Source of the DNA: a filamentous cyanobacterium CCP2
GTDB lineage: Bacteria > Cyanobacteriota > Cyanobacteriia > Elainellales > Elainellaceae
Assembly (NCBI GenBank): GCA_003003615.1
Contig: PVWD01000031.1
Span: forward strand, 1 to 36,239
Direction: 5' to 3'
Length of the DNA: 36,239 nt
Below the pieces are notes generated by a model. It did not search any database. It saw only the letters and a list, made by a program, of their open reading frames with translations, and was not told the origin of the DNA. A program made the position numbers and the translations under genes. The first letter of the stretch is position 1; each line of letters opens with the position of its first letter. Positions 9,296-17,460 of this stretch are shown here, in pieces.

Positions 9296-10339
9296 ATGAG
9301 TTTATCAACCTCAGTCCGAAAAGGATTACCTATTGTTAAAACAGATGGTGAAGAATGGTTGCTCTCTTCCCAACCCGGTTTATCAGTTGTGATTCCGATT
9401 TACAACGAAGTAGAGAATCTGCCTCATCTGATTCATGCCATTGCTCTGTCACTTCAAGACAATCAAATTGACAGTTATGAAATCGTCTGTGTTGATGATG
9501 GCTCTAGTGATGGTTCCGCAGAACTGCTAAAACAGCTTGCAAGGGAACGCTCTGATCTGCGCGCCGTTATTTTAAGGCGGAACTATGGACAAACTGCCGC
9601 CATGTCAGCTGGGTTTCATCATGCTCGCGGGAAAGTAATCGTCACATTAGATGGCGATCTTCAAAACGACCCCAAAGATATTCCTTTACTGCTGAGCAAA
9701 CTGGATGATGGATACGATTTGGTAAGTGGTTGGCGCAAAGAACGACAAGATGCTAAAGTCACTCGCCTACTTCCATCTAGAATTGCAAATTGGCTAATTG
9801 GTAAAGTGACAGGAGTCAAGCTTCACGATTATGGTTGCTCTCTGAAGGCATACCGAAGTGAATTGGTCGCTGACTTAAACTTATACGGTGAGTTACATCG
9901 CTTTTTACCTGCCCTTGCCTTTATTGAAGGAGCAAGAATTACCGAAATTCCTGTAAGCCATTATCCACGTCGCTATGGACGCAGTAAATATGGTCTCGAT
10001 CGCACCTTTCGCGTATTGATGGATCTGATCACGATCGCCTTCATTAAGACGTTTCTGACCCGTCCAATGCACGTTTTTGGCTTTTTTGGGCTTTTCTCAA
10101 CCTTAGCTGGAATTGCGATCGGTGCCTATCTTACATTTCTCAAGTACGGTCTACAAGAGGGAATCCGCGATCGTCCTTTATTAATTTTTGCTGTTGTTCT
10201 CATCTTGGCCGGGGTTCAGCTATTTTGCTTTGGACTGCTAGCTGAGATGTTGATGCGAACCTATCATGAAGCGCAAGGCAGACCTATTTATCGTGTGCGA
10301 GAGTTGCTTGGCTCTGATAGCGGTAAGACAGTGAGTTGA
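9296..10339 (+). CDS. GT2 glycosyltransferase with two C-terminal membrane helices (polyprenyl-phosphate sugar synthase type)
   Basis: This 347-residue enzyme has a GT-A fold: LSVVIPIYNEVENL (29-42), VDDGSSDGS (66-74), LRRNYGQTAAMSAGF and the metal-binding LDGDLQNDP (118-126). Membrane helices follow at roughly 258-282 and 293-318. This layout matches the dolichol/undecaprenyl-phosphate mannose or glucose synthase group (DPM1, GtrB, ArnC-like), which loads a sugar from a nucleotide donor onto a polyprenyl phosphate at the inner face of the membrane. ATG at 9296 is preceded by AAGGTAAG as a plausible ribosome site. It is followed 57 bases later by the YdjM-like gene on the same strand. The sugar donor is not evident. 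Confidence 0.88.
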   Translation: MSLSTSVRKGLPIVKTDGEEWLLSSQPGLSVVIPIYNEVENLPHLIHAIALSLQDNQIDSYEIVCVDDGSSDGSAELLKQLARERSDLRAVILRRNYGQTAAMSAGFHHARGKVIVTLDGDLQNDPKDIPLLLSKLDDGYDLVSGWRKERQDAKVTRLLPSRIANWLIGKVTGVKLHDYGCSLKAYRSELVADLNLYGELHRFLPALAFIEGARITEIPVSHYPRRYGRSKYGLDRTFRVLMDLITIAFIKTFLTRPMHVFGFFGLFSTLAGIAIGAYLTFLKYGLQEGIRDRPLLIFAVVLILAGVQLFCFGLLAEMLMRTYHEAQGRPIYRVRELLGSDSGKTVS

Positions 10340-10396
10340 TTCAGACCATCTAGCCGGGCTAACCTGTTCTACAGTGCCGTTTATATTTCTTAAAAT

Positions 10397-10993
10397 ATGC
10401 CATCACCAGTAGGCCATGCCATCGCCGGGTTATGTGGATATACCTTAGTCGCACGGGATGTTGCTCCTCGCTACCGAAAAGCTCTCCTATTAGCATCCGT
10501 TGCAATTGCGAATTTACCCGATATCGATATTCTTCCTGGGATCTTCGCAGGAGATTTGGGAAGGTTTCACCGTCAGGGAACGCACAGCTTAGTGGCGAGT
10601 TTGGCGATCGGTCTGTTTGTAGGGCTTTGGGTGAAACGTTGGAAGTGGTCAAGTTTGCCGTGGGGGGTGTGGGCTTTCACGCTTTATCTCAGCCATATTC
10701 TTTTGGATATGTTAGTGGAATCATCGCGAGGGGTTCAATTCTTTTGGCCATTTTCAGATGACTATTTCATCTTACCTATTACCATTTTCAGGAGCTTTAA
10801 GTACTCTGCTTCAGCAATAGGAACAATCCAGACTATCTTTAGCTTCAACAATACGCTCACTGTGCTCTGGGAAATGGTGCTTTTGCTTCCTATTTTTTTG
10901 CTAGTCCAAAACTTTGCTGGCAGATTTCGCCAATTTCGGCAATCTGTGCAGTTTAAGTTGGCTTACTTGTTTAACGGGAAGCAGAGGCGATAA
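10397..10993 (+). CDS. Metal-dependent membrane hydrolase, YdjM/DUF457 family
   Basis: The 198-residue product starts MPSPVGHAIAG and has the conserved metal-ligand pattern of the YdjM (LexA-regulated inner-membrane hydrolase, PF04307) family: H7, NLPDIDILPG (D42, D44) and RFHRQGTHSL (H58, H63). Several hydrophobic helices follow, with YLSHILLDMLVESSRGVQFFWPF in the middle, so it is an inner-membrane protein. Biochemistry of the family is poorly defined; hydrolysis of a lipid or polyprenyl-linked substrate is only inferred. The final 20 residues are basic. It sits close behind the GT2 gene and may be co-transcribed. Confidence 0.85.
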   Translation: MPSPVGHAIAGLCGYTLVARDVAPRYRKALLLASVAIANLPDIDILPGIFAGDLGRFHRQGTHSLVASLAIGLFVGLWVKRWKWSSLPWGVWAFTLYLSHILLDMLVESSRGVQFFWPFSDDYFILPITIFRSFKYSASAIGTIQTIFSFNNTLTVLWEMVLLLPIFLLVQNFAGRFRQFRQSVQFKLAYLFNGKQRR

Positions 10994-11365
10994 TACAGTT
11001 TTCACACCTAGGTTATGAATGAGGGTGCGAATTTTCCCATCCAGAAGGTTCACTCCTGCACTCGGTTCAAGAATTAAAAAGGATTGCTGTAATGAAGATT
11101 ATGTATAGCGTTCTGCAAATGCATCGATTCACTCAGTTTATACTGATACACTGACAGTAACTTTTAACCTAATAGAATTCTTTCACTTCCTTCCATTCAT
11201 AGGTTGAAGTGCTTTATGTCGTGCAGGTTTCCGCAAAAAACATGAGACGTTTTATTGATATTGCATCTAAGACTAAGCTCATTTCCCAATTCCTTGGCAT
11301 GGACGTATATTTACGCTTTGAATTTGTTCTCTGCACAACTTAGGTAAAAACCACCGGAGAATAAT
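10994..11365. other. Intergenic region upstream of the sugar transferase
   Basis: About 370 bases, AT-rich, with no frame worth calling and no strong hairpin. It ends with CCGGAGAATAAT directly before the ATG of the sugar transferase, where GGAG is the likely ribosome site, so the promoter of that gene is probably here. Confidence 0.5.
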
Positions 11366-12823
11366 ATGAAGGCTCGGCAGTTAGCAGTTTTTGATAGCTA
11401 TTCCACACTCAACCCCCGTAAGCAGGATCTTCGATCGCCTCTGACGACACGGCTCAGCCGAGGTAGCTCCATCCGCTATCTCAGAGTTATTTCCTTATTT
11501 CTTCTAGATGTTTTACTTCTGGTTGCGGCTCGGTGGATTGCAGAAATCTATGGAACACCCTGGAGTCCGTTTTGGAACGTTCAGGATAATGAATCATTAT
11601 TGATTCTGACGGTTGCAATCGAAACAGGTTTTCTTGCATCTAGAGGATTATATAAATCGGGCAAACGCCGACGAGATTATCTTGGTATTATTAAATCCTT
11701 ATCTTTAGCAAATATTTTAATTTTACTGATCGCATTCTTATACTTACCAAAAGGCTTATTCTCTCGATCAACTTTTCTTTTGTCATGGATATTAAGCATT
11801 GGCTTCATATGCTTAGGGCGTGCTGTTGCTGATGCGGCTACAAAAACAATTCGGCATCGCGGAGCGATTCGGCATCCCGTGTTTGCCTTTTGCCATTTGG
11901 ATGATGCTGAACAGGTTGCAGCACTTTTAGAGCAGGAGGATTATTATCGGTTTGCTGGATGGACAGACATTGAACTTTTAGAAGCTGAGGATCTTAATAT
12001 CATTCTTGGGCAACTCACCCAGATGGGAATTTCCGAGGTCTATGTCTGTTCACGAACGGCTGTCCGCAATCCAATGTATTTATACTGGGTACTGCGGAAT
12101 GCTGGAATTACCCTGTATTTTCTGTCGATCGGGTTAGAGCCGCTTTTCCGGGAATCAGAATTTTCGACGGTGGGTGGAGTACCTTGCATTCGGTTTGCTC
12201 CACCTGCTGTGTCTGGCATCGACTTTAAAGTGAAGCGAATGGTTGATTTCTGGTTTGCAGTGTTTCTGATTCTGCTCGCTTCCCCAATTTATTTAACGAT
12301 CGCCCTGTTGATTAAGCTTGACTCCCCAGGCCCGATTTTCTACCGGCAAACGCGCATCGGCTTACATAACAAACCATTTAAAGTGTGGAAGTTTCGCACG
12401 ATGGTGCAAAATGCAGCAGAGTTGCAAAAACAGCTAGAAGCGCAGAACCAAACCAAAGATGGCATTCTGTTCAAAATCAAAGACGATCCCCGTATCACTC
12501 GCGTGGGCCGGTTTTTGCGGCAATATAGCCTGGACGAACTGCCTCAGGTTTTCAATGTGTTAGTCGGAGAAATGAGCTTTGTAGGGCCGCGGCCATTGCC
12601 CAGCCGAGATGTGGAGAAATTTTCTACCCACCACTTCATTCGCCATGAGGTGCTTCCGGGTATTACAGGGTTATGGCAGGTGTCTGGACGATCGGACATT
12701 GACAACTTTGAAGATGTTTTGCGGCTGGATATTCGCTACATCGAAAACTGGTCACTGTGGATGGATTTAAAAATTGTCCTTAAAACAGCGCAAGTGATTC
12801 TGCGAAAAGCAGGAGCCTATTGA
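11366..12823 (+). CDS. Polyprenyl-phosphate sugar-1-phosphate transferase (exopolysaccharide priming enzyme, WcaJ/RfbP-like)
   Basis: The N-terminal half of the 485 residues carries four or five membrane helices (about 38-155) and a cytoplasmic nucleotide-binding-like region (170-280). A further membrane segment (291-315) leads into the bacterial sugar transferase domain (PF02397). Its signatures are clear: GPIFYRQTRIG, FKVWKFRTM, DPRITRVGRFLRQYSLDELPQ with the D390-E391 pair, GEMSFVGPRPL, PGITGLWQVSGR and the LDIRYIENWSLWMDLKI end. Such enzymes start repeat-unit assembly by moving hexose-1-phosphate from a UDP-sugar onto undecaprenyl phosphate. No polymerase (Wzy) or flippase (Wzx) gene of standard type is seen in the window, so the rest of the pathway must lie elsewhere. 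Confidence 0.92.
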   Translation: MKARQLAVFDSYSTLNPRKQDLRSPLTTRLSRGSSIRYLRVISLFLLDVLLLVAARWIAEIYGTPWSPFWNVQDNESLLILTVAIETGFLASRGLYKSGKRRRDYLGIIKSLSLANILILLIAFLYLPKGLFSRSTFLLSWILSIGFICLGRAVADAATKTIRHRGAIRHPVFAFCHLDDAEQVAALLEQEDYYRFAGWTDIELLEAEDLNIILGQLTQMGISEVYVCSRTAVRNPMYLYWVLRNAGITLYFLSIGLEPLFRESEFSTVGGVPCIRFAPPAVSGIDFKVKRMVDFWFAVFLILLASPIYLTIALLIKLDSPGPIFYRQTRIGLHNKPFKVWKFRTMVQNAAELQKQLEAQNQTKDGILFKIKDDPRITRVGRFLRQYSLDELPQVFNVLVGEMSFVGPRPLPSRDVEKFSTHHFIRHEVLPGITGLWQVSGRSDIDNFEDVLRLDIRYIENWSLWMDLKIVLKTAQVILRKAGAY

Positions 12824-12952
12824 CGGGTTAACAGGATCGTTCGGAGCAGTGCTTTTAGATGAAAAGGTTGAAAGTGCAACGTTGTAGCTTCAGCCAAAGC
12901 GATTCGGTTATACCCGATATCACCATGCTACAAGGTATATTGGGGATAAAAG

Positions 12953-13288
12953 TTGTCTGTTCTTATGAAACAACTGCCCCCTGAACTACTGGAAAGAATC
13001 GTGCATCGTTTGGTGGAAAGCCTGCATCCAGAGCAGATTATTCTGTTTGGTTCATATGCATATGGGGAGCCAAACGACGATAGCGATATTGATCTCTTAA
13101 TTGTTGTTTCAGAATCTGATGAACCTTCGTACCGCCGTTCTCGAAAAGCTTATGCTGCTTTACGAGGAATTGGCGTCTCTACTGATCTGATTGTGATGAC
13201 ACGAGAAGAAGTCCAGCGAAAGGCGGATGTTCTGAGTTCGTTAGCAAGTCAAGCTGTGCATCACGGTAAGGTCATATATGCACAGTGA
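12953..13288 (+). CDS. MNT-type nucleotidyltransferase (MntA-like partner of a HEPN protein)
   Basis: This small nucleotidyltransferase of 107-111 residues has the minimal active site GSYAYGEPNDDSDIDLLIVV, i.e. GS-x10-D-x-D, followed by RRSRKAYAALRGIGVSTDLIVMTREEV. TTG at 12953 has GGGGAT six bases upstream, while ATG at 12965 has no clear ribosome site, so either start is possible. The frame overlaps the HEPN gene by 11 bases. In characterised MNT-HEPN modules the nucleotidyltransferase modifies the HEPN partner with AMP and neutralises it, so this would be the antitoxin side. That role is inferred from family and pairing, not shown by the sequence. Confidence 0.85.
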   Translation: MSVLMKQLPPELLERIVHRLVESLHPEQIILFGSYAYGEPNDDSDIDLLIVVSESDEPSYRRSRKAYAALRGIGVSTDLIVMTREEVQRKADVLSSLASQAVHHGKVIYAQ

Positions 13289-13691
13289 GAAGTTAGACGA
13301 AATTCGGCAGTGGCTGATCAAAAGTCAACGCGATTTGGGAGCAGCGTGTTTACTGTTTGACAGCGAAGGCTCTTTTCTGGATGTGGTCGTTTACCATTGT
13401 CAGCAAGCAGCCGAAAAATCGCTCAAGGCTTACCTCGCCTACCGTGATGTTGTTTTTCAGAAAACTCATAACTTGAATCGATTACTGGAGTTTTGTTTAC
13501 CCTTTGAGCCGCGTTTTCAAGAACTTTGGGAAATGGCGGAGACACTCACACCTTATGTGGTTGCGTTTCGATATCCAGGTAGTGCAATTGAACCGGAACG
13601 GCAAGAAGCAGAACAGGCAATTGAGATGGCAAAAGCATTTTTGAATTTTGTTCTATCTGTTTTACCAGATGAGTTAAGTAGCCCAAGCTAA
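13278..13691 (+). CDS. HEPN domain protein (PF05168-like), partner of the MNT gene
   Basis: The 137-residue alpha-helical protein has the HEPN core VVVYHCQQAAEKSLKAYLAY and KTHNLNRLLEFC, then TLTPYVVAFRYPGS, which is typical of the PF05168 branch rather than the HepT/DUF86 branch. I do not see an R-x4-6-H RNase motif: the nearest spacing is R56 to H64, with seven residues between. RNase toxin activity is therefore doubtful. ATG at 13278 lies 11 bases inside the end of the nucleotidyltransferase frame, with AAGG just upstream, so translation is likely coupled. Function could be a toxin-antitoxin or stress-modulated RNA-binding module. Confidence 0.8.
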   Translation: MHSEKLDEIRQWLIKSQRDLGAACLLFDSEGSFLDVVVYHCQQAAEKSLKAYLAYRDVVFQKTHNLNRLLEFCLPFEPRFQELWEMAETLTPYVVAFRYPGSAIEPERQEAEQAIEMAKAFLNFVLSVLPDELSSPS

Positions 13692-13769
13692 TCAAAGGAA
13701 CGACTGTTCTTGTCCACTTAAAAGTTCTATCCTAGAGAAGCTTTGATCAGAGCACTCCAGGATAACACC

Positions 13770-14948
13770 ATGAAGTTTGGGCATTGGCTTGGACTGGTTG
13801 CCTTAGTCCTTTCGTTTTACATCCTCTGGGAAATCCGACAGCTCCTGCTGTTGCTCTTTGTGGCAATTATTTTTGCTACAGCCTTAAATCGCCTTGTGCG
13901 GCAGTGGCAGCGAGTGGGCGTAAATCGAAATGTGGCAGCAGGGATTTCGGTGATTGGTGTGCTGGCGATTTTGACGCTGTTTATGGCGTTGATTGTGCCC
14001 CCTTTTCTGGAACAGTTTCAACAATTGACGTTGCTCGTTCCCTTGGGCTTAAGGCAGCTAGAACAATGGATTGATCAACTGCTGCTGCAATTTCCAGGAG
14101 ATTTTTCCGAATTCATTCCCAGCTTTGGCGATTTGTTCAACCAGGTTCAACCCCTTGCCAGCGGCCTTGCTAACAACGTATTCCGCCTATTTTCCGGGTT
14201 CATCAACCTGACGGGGGGCACGCTGTTTGTGGTCATCTTCACCATTATGCTGCTAATCAATCCGCAGCCATACCGGCATGGTTTTATCCAGCTTATTCCG
14301 TCTTTCTATCGACGACGAACTGACCAAATTTTAACGCTGTGTGAGACGGATCTGGTGAACTGGATTATCGGCACGTTGTTCAATATGGTGGTGATCGGCA
14401 TTGTTAGTGGAACGGTTCTATGGATTTTGGGAGTTCGTTTGGTTCTTGCTAATGCATTGCTGGCTGGGTTAATGGAAGCCATTCCTAACGTGGGGCCGTT
14501 CCTCAGTACGATCGCCCCTACGGCCATTGCTCTGCTTGATTCTCCCTGGAAGGCGATCGCGGTAATGGTGGCGTATTTTCTGATTCAGCAATTAGAGCAG
14601 TTTCTTTTAGTTCCAGTGGTGATGGGGCAGCAGGTGTCGCTTTTACCCGCAGTCACACTCCTTGCACAAATTGTATTCGCTTCTTTCTTTGGGTTTTTGG
14701 GGTTGTTCCTGGCAATTCCCCTTGTCATCATTGTGCGGGTCTTGGTGCGCGAAATTCTTGTCAGAGATGTCTTAGACCAGTGGCAGTTGAGTACGGGAAC
14801 CGTGGGGCTAGACGTAACCGCCTTACCCGCCAACGAATCATCTAACCCAACTGATACCCAATCTCCTCAATTACCCGCTACACTGACAAACATCCCTCCT
14901 CAAGCTGAATTGGGAGACACTATATCCCATTCCCCAAAAGATTCATAA
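13770..14948 (+). CDS. AI-2E/PerM family membrane protein
   Basis: The 392-residue product (frame open to a TTG at 13743) has about eight membrane helices and the AI-2 exporter family (PF01594) layout: an N-terminal LGLVALVLSFYILWEIRQLLLLLFVAIIFATALNRLVRQW, a long periplasmic-type amphipathic section (95-140), and a C-terminal ALLAGLMEAIPNVGPFLSTIAPTAIALL plus LGFLAIPL-like motif. ATG at 13770 is chosen because CCAGGA lies seven bases upstream. Members include autoinducer-2 exporters and Na+/H+ antiporters, so the substrate is open. The polar tail (ESSNPTDTQSPQLPATL) is cytoplasmic. It is followed after 6 bases by the methylglyoxal synthase/lipid kinase gene, so the two are probably one operon. 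Confidence 0.87.
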   Translation: MKFGHWLGLVALVLSFYILWEIRQLLLLLFVAIIFATALNRLVRQWQRVGVNRNVAAGISVIGVLAILTLFMALIVPPFLEQFQQLTLLVPLGLRQLEQWIDQLLLQFPGDFSEFIPSFGDLFNQVQPLASGLANNVFRLFSGFINLTGGTLFVVIFTIMLLINPQPYRHGFIQLIPSFYRRRTDQILTLCETDLVNWIIGTLFNMVVIGIVSGTVLWILGVRLVLANALLAGLMEAIPNVGPFLSTIAPTAIALLDSPWKAIAVMVAYFLIQQLEQFLLVPVVMGQQVSLLPAVTLLAQIVFASFFGFLGLFLAIPLVIIVRVLVREILVRDVLDQWQLSTGTVGLDVTALPANESSNPTDTQSPQLPATLTNIPPQAELGDTISHSPKDS

Positions 14949-14954
14949 ATTGCC

Positions 14955-16235
14955 ATGTCTACTGCAATTCCCGCAACGATCGCCCTTATTGCCCACGACA
15001 CAAAGAAAGATAATATCGTTGACTTTGCCAGGCAGTACACCCCTGTATTAGGACGATATCGGCTAATTGCCACCGGAACCACAGGGCAGCGCATTCAATC
15101 TGCAACCGATCTGCCCGTGCAAACAGTGTTGTCTGGCCCAATGGGGGGAGATGCCCAAATTGCGGCAGAAGTGGCAACGGGGAACGTTTTGGCGGTCATT
15201 TTTTTGGTTGACCCGCTCTATGCCCAACCCCACGAACCCGACATTCAAGCACTTTTAAGAATTTGTAATGTCCATAACGTGCCCCTAGCAACCAACGTGG
15301 CAACGGCAGAGTCTATTATGAATGGCTTTGCCAGGGCCCAGATTGCACACTTGATTTTCAACCCCGTCTCTGGGCAGGGGAACGCCGATGAAGAACTGGT
15401 GCTGATTCGCCAATTGTTGGAACCTCATTTTCACTTGCATATTGCTTTTACAGAACCGGAGGTTAGCCCGCAGCAGTTAGCCAAAGAGGCGATCGATGCT
15501 AAAGCAAATCTGATCATTGCCTCTGGTGGAGATGGAACCGTATCAGCAGTCGCAGGAGCCGTAATTGATACGGGGATTCCGTTAGGGGTGATCCCCAGAG
15601 GAACAGCAAACGCCTTTGCAGTCTCGTTGGGAATTCCTCGGTTGATGCCCATTCGTAATGCTTGCCAGGTGATTTTGGGGGGCTATACTCGCACGGTGGA
15701 TGCGGCTCGCTGCAATGGCTACCCCATGATTCTGCTGGCGGGTATCGGCTTTGAAGCAATGGCAGTCGAGATGGCCGATCGGAATTTTAAAGATCAGTGG
15801 GGTGTGTTGGCATACCTGATGGCAGGCTGGCAAGCTCTTGAAGGGCAACAGCTGTTTGATACAACCATTGAGGCAGAAGACGAAGTTTACCAGTTCCAGG
15901 CTCAGGCGATTACAGTTGCTAATGCAGCTCCTTCCACCTCTGTCTTGGCGCAAGGGGCGGGAGAAGTTGTCTTTGATGATGGTTTGCTGGATGTGACGAT
16001 CGCCTCTGCTCAAAACAAGCTCGAAGGCATCACAACCCTAATGCGAATGCTGGGAGCCGCCATTACCCGCAACACCATTGAACAACAAAACGTTGTCCAT
16101 AGCCGCGCCAGGAAACTTAGAATTATTGCTGAACCGCCCCAAAAGGTGGTGGTCGATGGTGAGTTAATTGGTGAAACTCCTGTGGAAGTGGAATGTTTGC
16201 CCTCTAGCCTAACGGTGTTCGTGCCCAAGCCTTAA
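14955..16235 (+). CDS. Methylglyoxal synthase fused to a diacylglycerol/lipid kinase catalytic domain
   Basis: Residues 1-125 are a complete methylglyoxal synthase: IALIAHDTKKD (H14), LIATGTTG, SGPMGGDAQIA (D66), VIFLVDPLYAQPHEPDIQALLRIC (H93, D96) and VHNVPLATNVATAE. This enzyme turns dihydroxyacetone phosphate into methylglyoxal and phosphate. Residues 130-426 are a YegS/DgkB-type lipid kinase: LIFNPVSGQGN, IIASGGDGTVS, GVIPRGTANAFA, and the C-terminal beta domain with VVDGELIGETPVEVE. The linker is only a few residues, so the two are fused in one polypeptide. The link through triose phosphate and glycerolipid metabolism is suggestive but unproven. The stop codon lies in the first of three CAAGCCTTAATTGCC repeats. 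Confidence 0.93.
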   Translation: MSTAIPATIALIAHDTKKDNIVDFARQYTPVLGRYRLIATGTTGQRIQSATDLPVQTVLSGPMGGDAQIAAEVATGNVLAVIFLVDPLYAQPHEPDIQALLRICNVHNVPLATNVATAESIMNGFARAQIAHLIFNPVSGQGNADEELVLIRQLLEPHFHLHIAFTEPEVSPQQLAKEAIDAKANLIIASGGDGTVSAVAGAVIDTGIPLGVIPRGTANAFAVSLGIPRLMPIRNACQVILGGYTRTVDAARCNGYPMILLAGIGFEAMAVEMADRNFKDQWGVLAYLMAGWQALEGQQLFDTTIEAEDEVYQFQAQAITVANAAPSTSVLAQGAGEVVFDDGLLDVTIASAQNKLEGITTLMRMLGAAITRNTIEQQNVVHSRARKLRIIAEPPQKVVVDGELIGETPVEVECLPSSLTVFVPKP

Positions 16236-16275
16236 TTGCCCAAGCCTTAATTGCCCAAGCAAGCCTTAATTGCCA
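16227..16275 (+). repeat. Three tandem copies of CAAGCCTTAATTGCC across a stop codon
   Basis: Copies start at 16227, 16242 and 16261. The first contains the TAA that ends the methylglyoxal synthase/kinase gene; the third is offset by an extra CAAG. Probably slippage-type duplication of the gene end. Confidence 0.8.
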
Positions 16276-16383
16276 AAGCCAAAATGACTCAACGTTGGAT
16301 TCTGCCTTTAGACAGTTCACATTTCATCTGCGAATTGAGTAGAACAAGCGGAGGGAAACATATTGGTTTAAAATTTCTGCTTT

Positions 16384-16797
16384 ATGTATCGTCTTGCGAT
16401 CGTTGATGATAATCAGTCATGGTGCTTTGTCCTGAAACTGCGGCTACAGCAGGAAGGATACGCTGTGACTGCCTTTAACAACGCACAAGCCTTTCTGCGG
16501 GAAGCTGAGCAATTTGACCTCGCGCTAATTGACTTCTCCATTCCGGCTCCCCTTTATCAACCCAAAATGGATGGCCCCGAACTGATCTGCGAACTCAAGT
16601 ACCATCTAGACAACGCCCCTATCCTTGTGCTGATTTCCAGCTTCTTCACCGAAGACGTAATAAACCATGCCACAAACATTTGCCCAGAAGCCGATGCAAT
16701 CTTGAGCAAGCAAACTGAAACGGGTAAGCTGCTTTCTCAAATTCGGCAGTTGTTGAATAGCAAAAAATCGTCAAACCAAAACAGCAGGATTTCTTAG
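16384..16797 (+). CDS. Single-domain response regulator (CheY-like receiver)
   Basis: The product is a 137-residue receiver domain with no output domain. The acidic pair D8-D9 (IVDDNQS), the phospho-acceptor D50 in LALIDFSIP, the serine of LVLISSFF, and K109 in AILSKQTE are all in the expected places. There is a short insertion after the phospho-acceptor loop (PLYQPKMDGPELICE) before the MDG motif. It would act by protein-protein contact after phosphorylation by a histidine kinase, but no kinase is encoded nearby. It stands alone between the lipid-kinase gene and ssrA on the same strand. Confidence 0.88.
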   Translation: MYRLAIVDDNQSWCFVLKLRLQQEGYAVTAFNNAQAFLREAEQFDLALIDFSIPAPLYQPKMDGPELICELKYHLDNAPILVLISSFFTEDVINHATNICPEADAILSKQTETGKLLSQIRQLLNSKKSSNQNSRIS

Positions 16798-16847
16798 TAT
16801 GGAAGTCAAGGATTGAATCCAGTAAGTTACCCATCCTCTGACAGGGC

Positions 16848-16860
16848 GGGCAAGATGCCC
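16848..16860. repeat. GGGCAAGATGCCC hairpin element
   Basis: GGGCA-AGA-TGCCC inside a GCGGGCAAGATGCCCAC context, 50 bases after the response regulator. It is a variant of the GCAGGCATCTTGCCTGC hairpins at 23147-23243 in the opposite orientation, so probably a member of a dispersed intergenic repeat family. Confidence 0.55.
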
Positions 16861-16987
16861 ACAAGACGAATGGGCCATGTCACCTTACCTAATCCTGATT
16901 GTTCGGTAAATACCCAATTTGCAGCTTTAATAGCTACCCAACACTAGATTGGAGTCGCTATAATGGGCCAAGGTTCAGATTAAACAC

Positions 16988-17377
16988 GGGGCTGTAACGG
17001 TTTCGACGTTTTGGTGAACGCTATTTCGTGATTCAGGCCGAGAGCGGGCTAACTCTCGAAAATCAATGGCTCAAACAAAATGTAAATGCGAACAACATCG
17101 TTCCTTTTGCTCGTAAGCAGTCTGCTGTAGCAGTTGCCTAACAACCTCTAATTGGTTCGAGCGTCTGTGATTTGACTCCGTTAAGGATTGCAGACCAAAC
17201 CCCAACGGATGCACTAGTCTACTGCCTCTGGTCGGTAACTAGTTAAGACTTCACCAGAGCATCCCACTGTCCGGGATAAGGGACAGTTCCCGCTTCGAGG
17301 ATTAGAGAAGCTAAGCCTGTGAATGAGCGGAGTACTAATAACCAGGGCGGACACGGGTTCGACTCCCGTCAGCTCCA
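16988..17377 (+). ncRNA. ssrA: Transfer-messenger RNA (one-piece tmRNA)
   Basis: The 5' end GGGGCTGTAACGGTTTCGAC pairs with 3' CAGCTCC to make the alanine-type acceptor stem, including the G3-U pair, with discriminator A at 17377. CGGGTTCGACTCCCG forms the T arm. The CCA end is not encoded. Between lies a tag reading frame (17088-17141) giving ANNIVPFARKQSAVAVA then TAA, a clear cyanobacterial ANNIV tag. The resume codon is GCG after AAAATGTAAAT. The length of about 390 bases suits a one-piece form, and pseudoknot-like inverted segments follow the tag. It rescues ribosomes stalled on broken messages, with the tag directing proteolysis. Confidence 0.97.
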
Positions 17378-17400
17378 TTTTTTAGAATGTAATGCTTTAT

Positions 17401-17423
17401 GAGCAGTTAGCTGGTAACTGCTC
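17401..17423. terminator. Perfect 9-bp hairpin between tmRNA and the convergent gene
   Basis: GAGCAGTTA-GCTGG-TAACTGCTC forms a perfect stem with a 5-base loop, 24 bases after ssrA and 38 bases from the 3' end of the opposing gene. There is no strong T run on either side, so it may be a structural end rather than a classical intrinsic terminator. Confidence 0.6.
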
Positions 17424-17460
17424 AAAGATTCGCTTGCAGGCTGCACACTGGGGAATTACC

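Noticed and set aside
15582-16013. A 143-codon minus-strand frame within the methylglyoxal synthase/kinase gene
   Set aside because: Fully antisense to the kinase domain; sequence rich in His, Cys and Gln as expected for a shadow.
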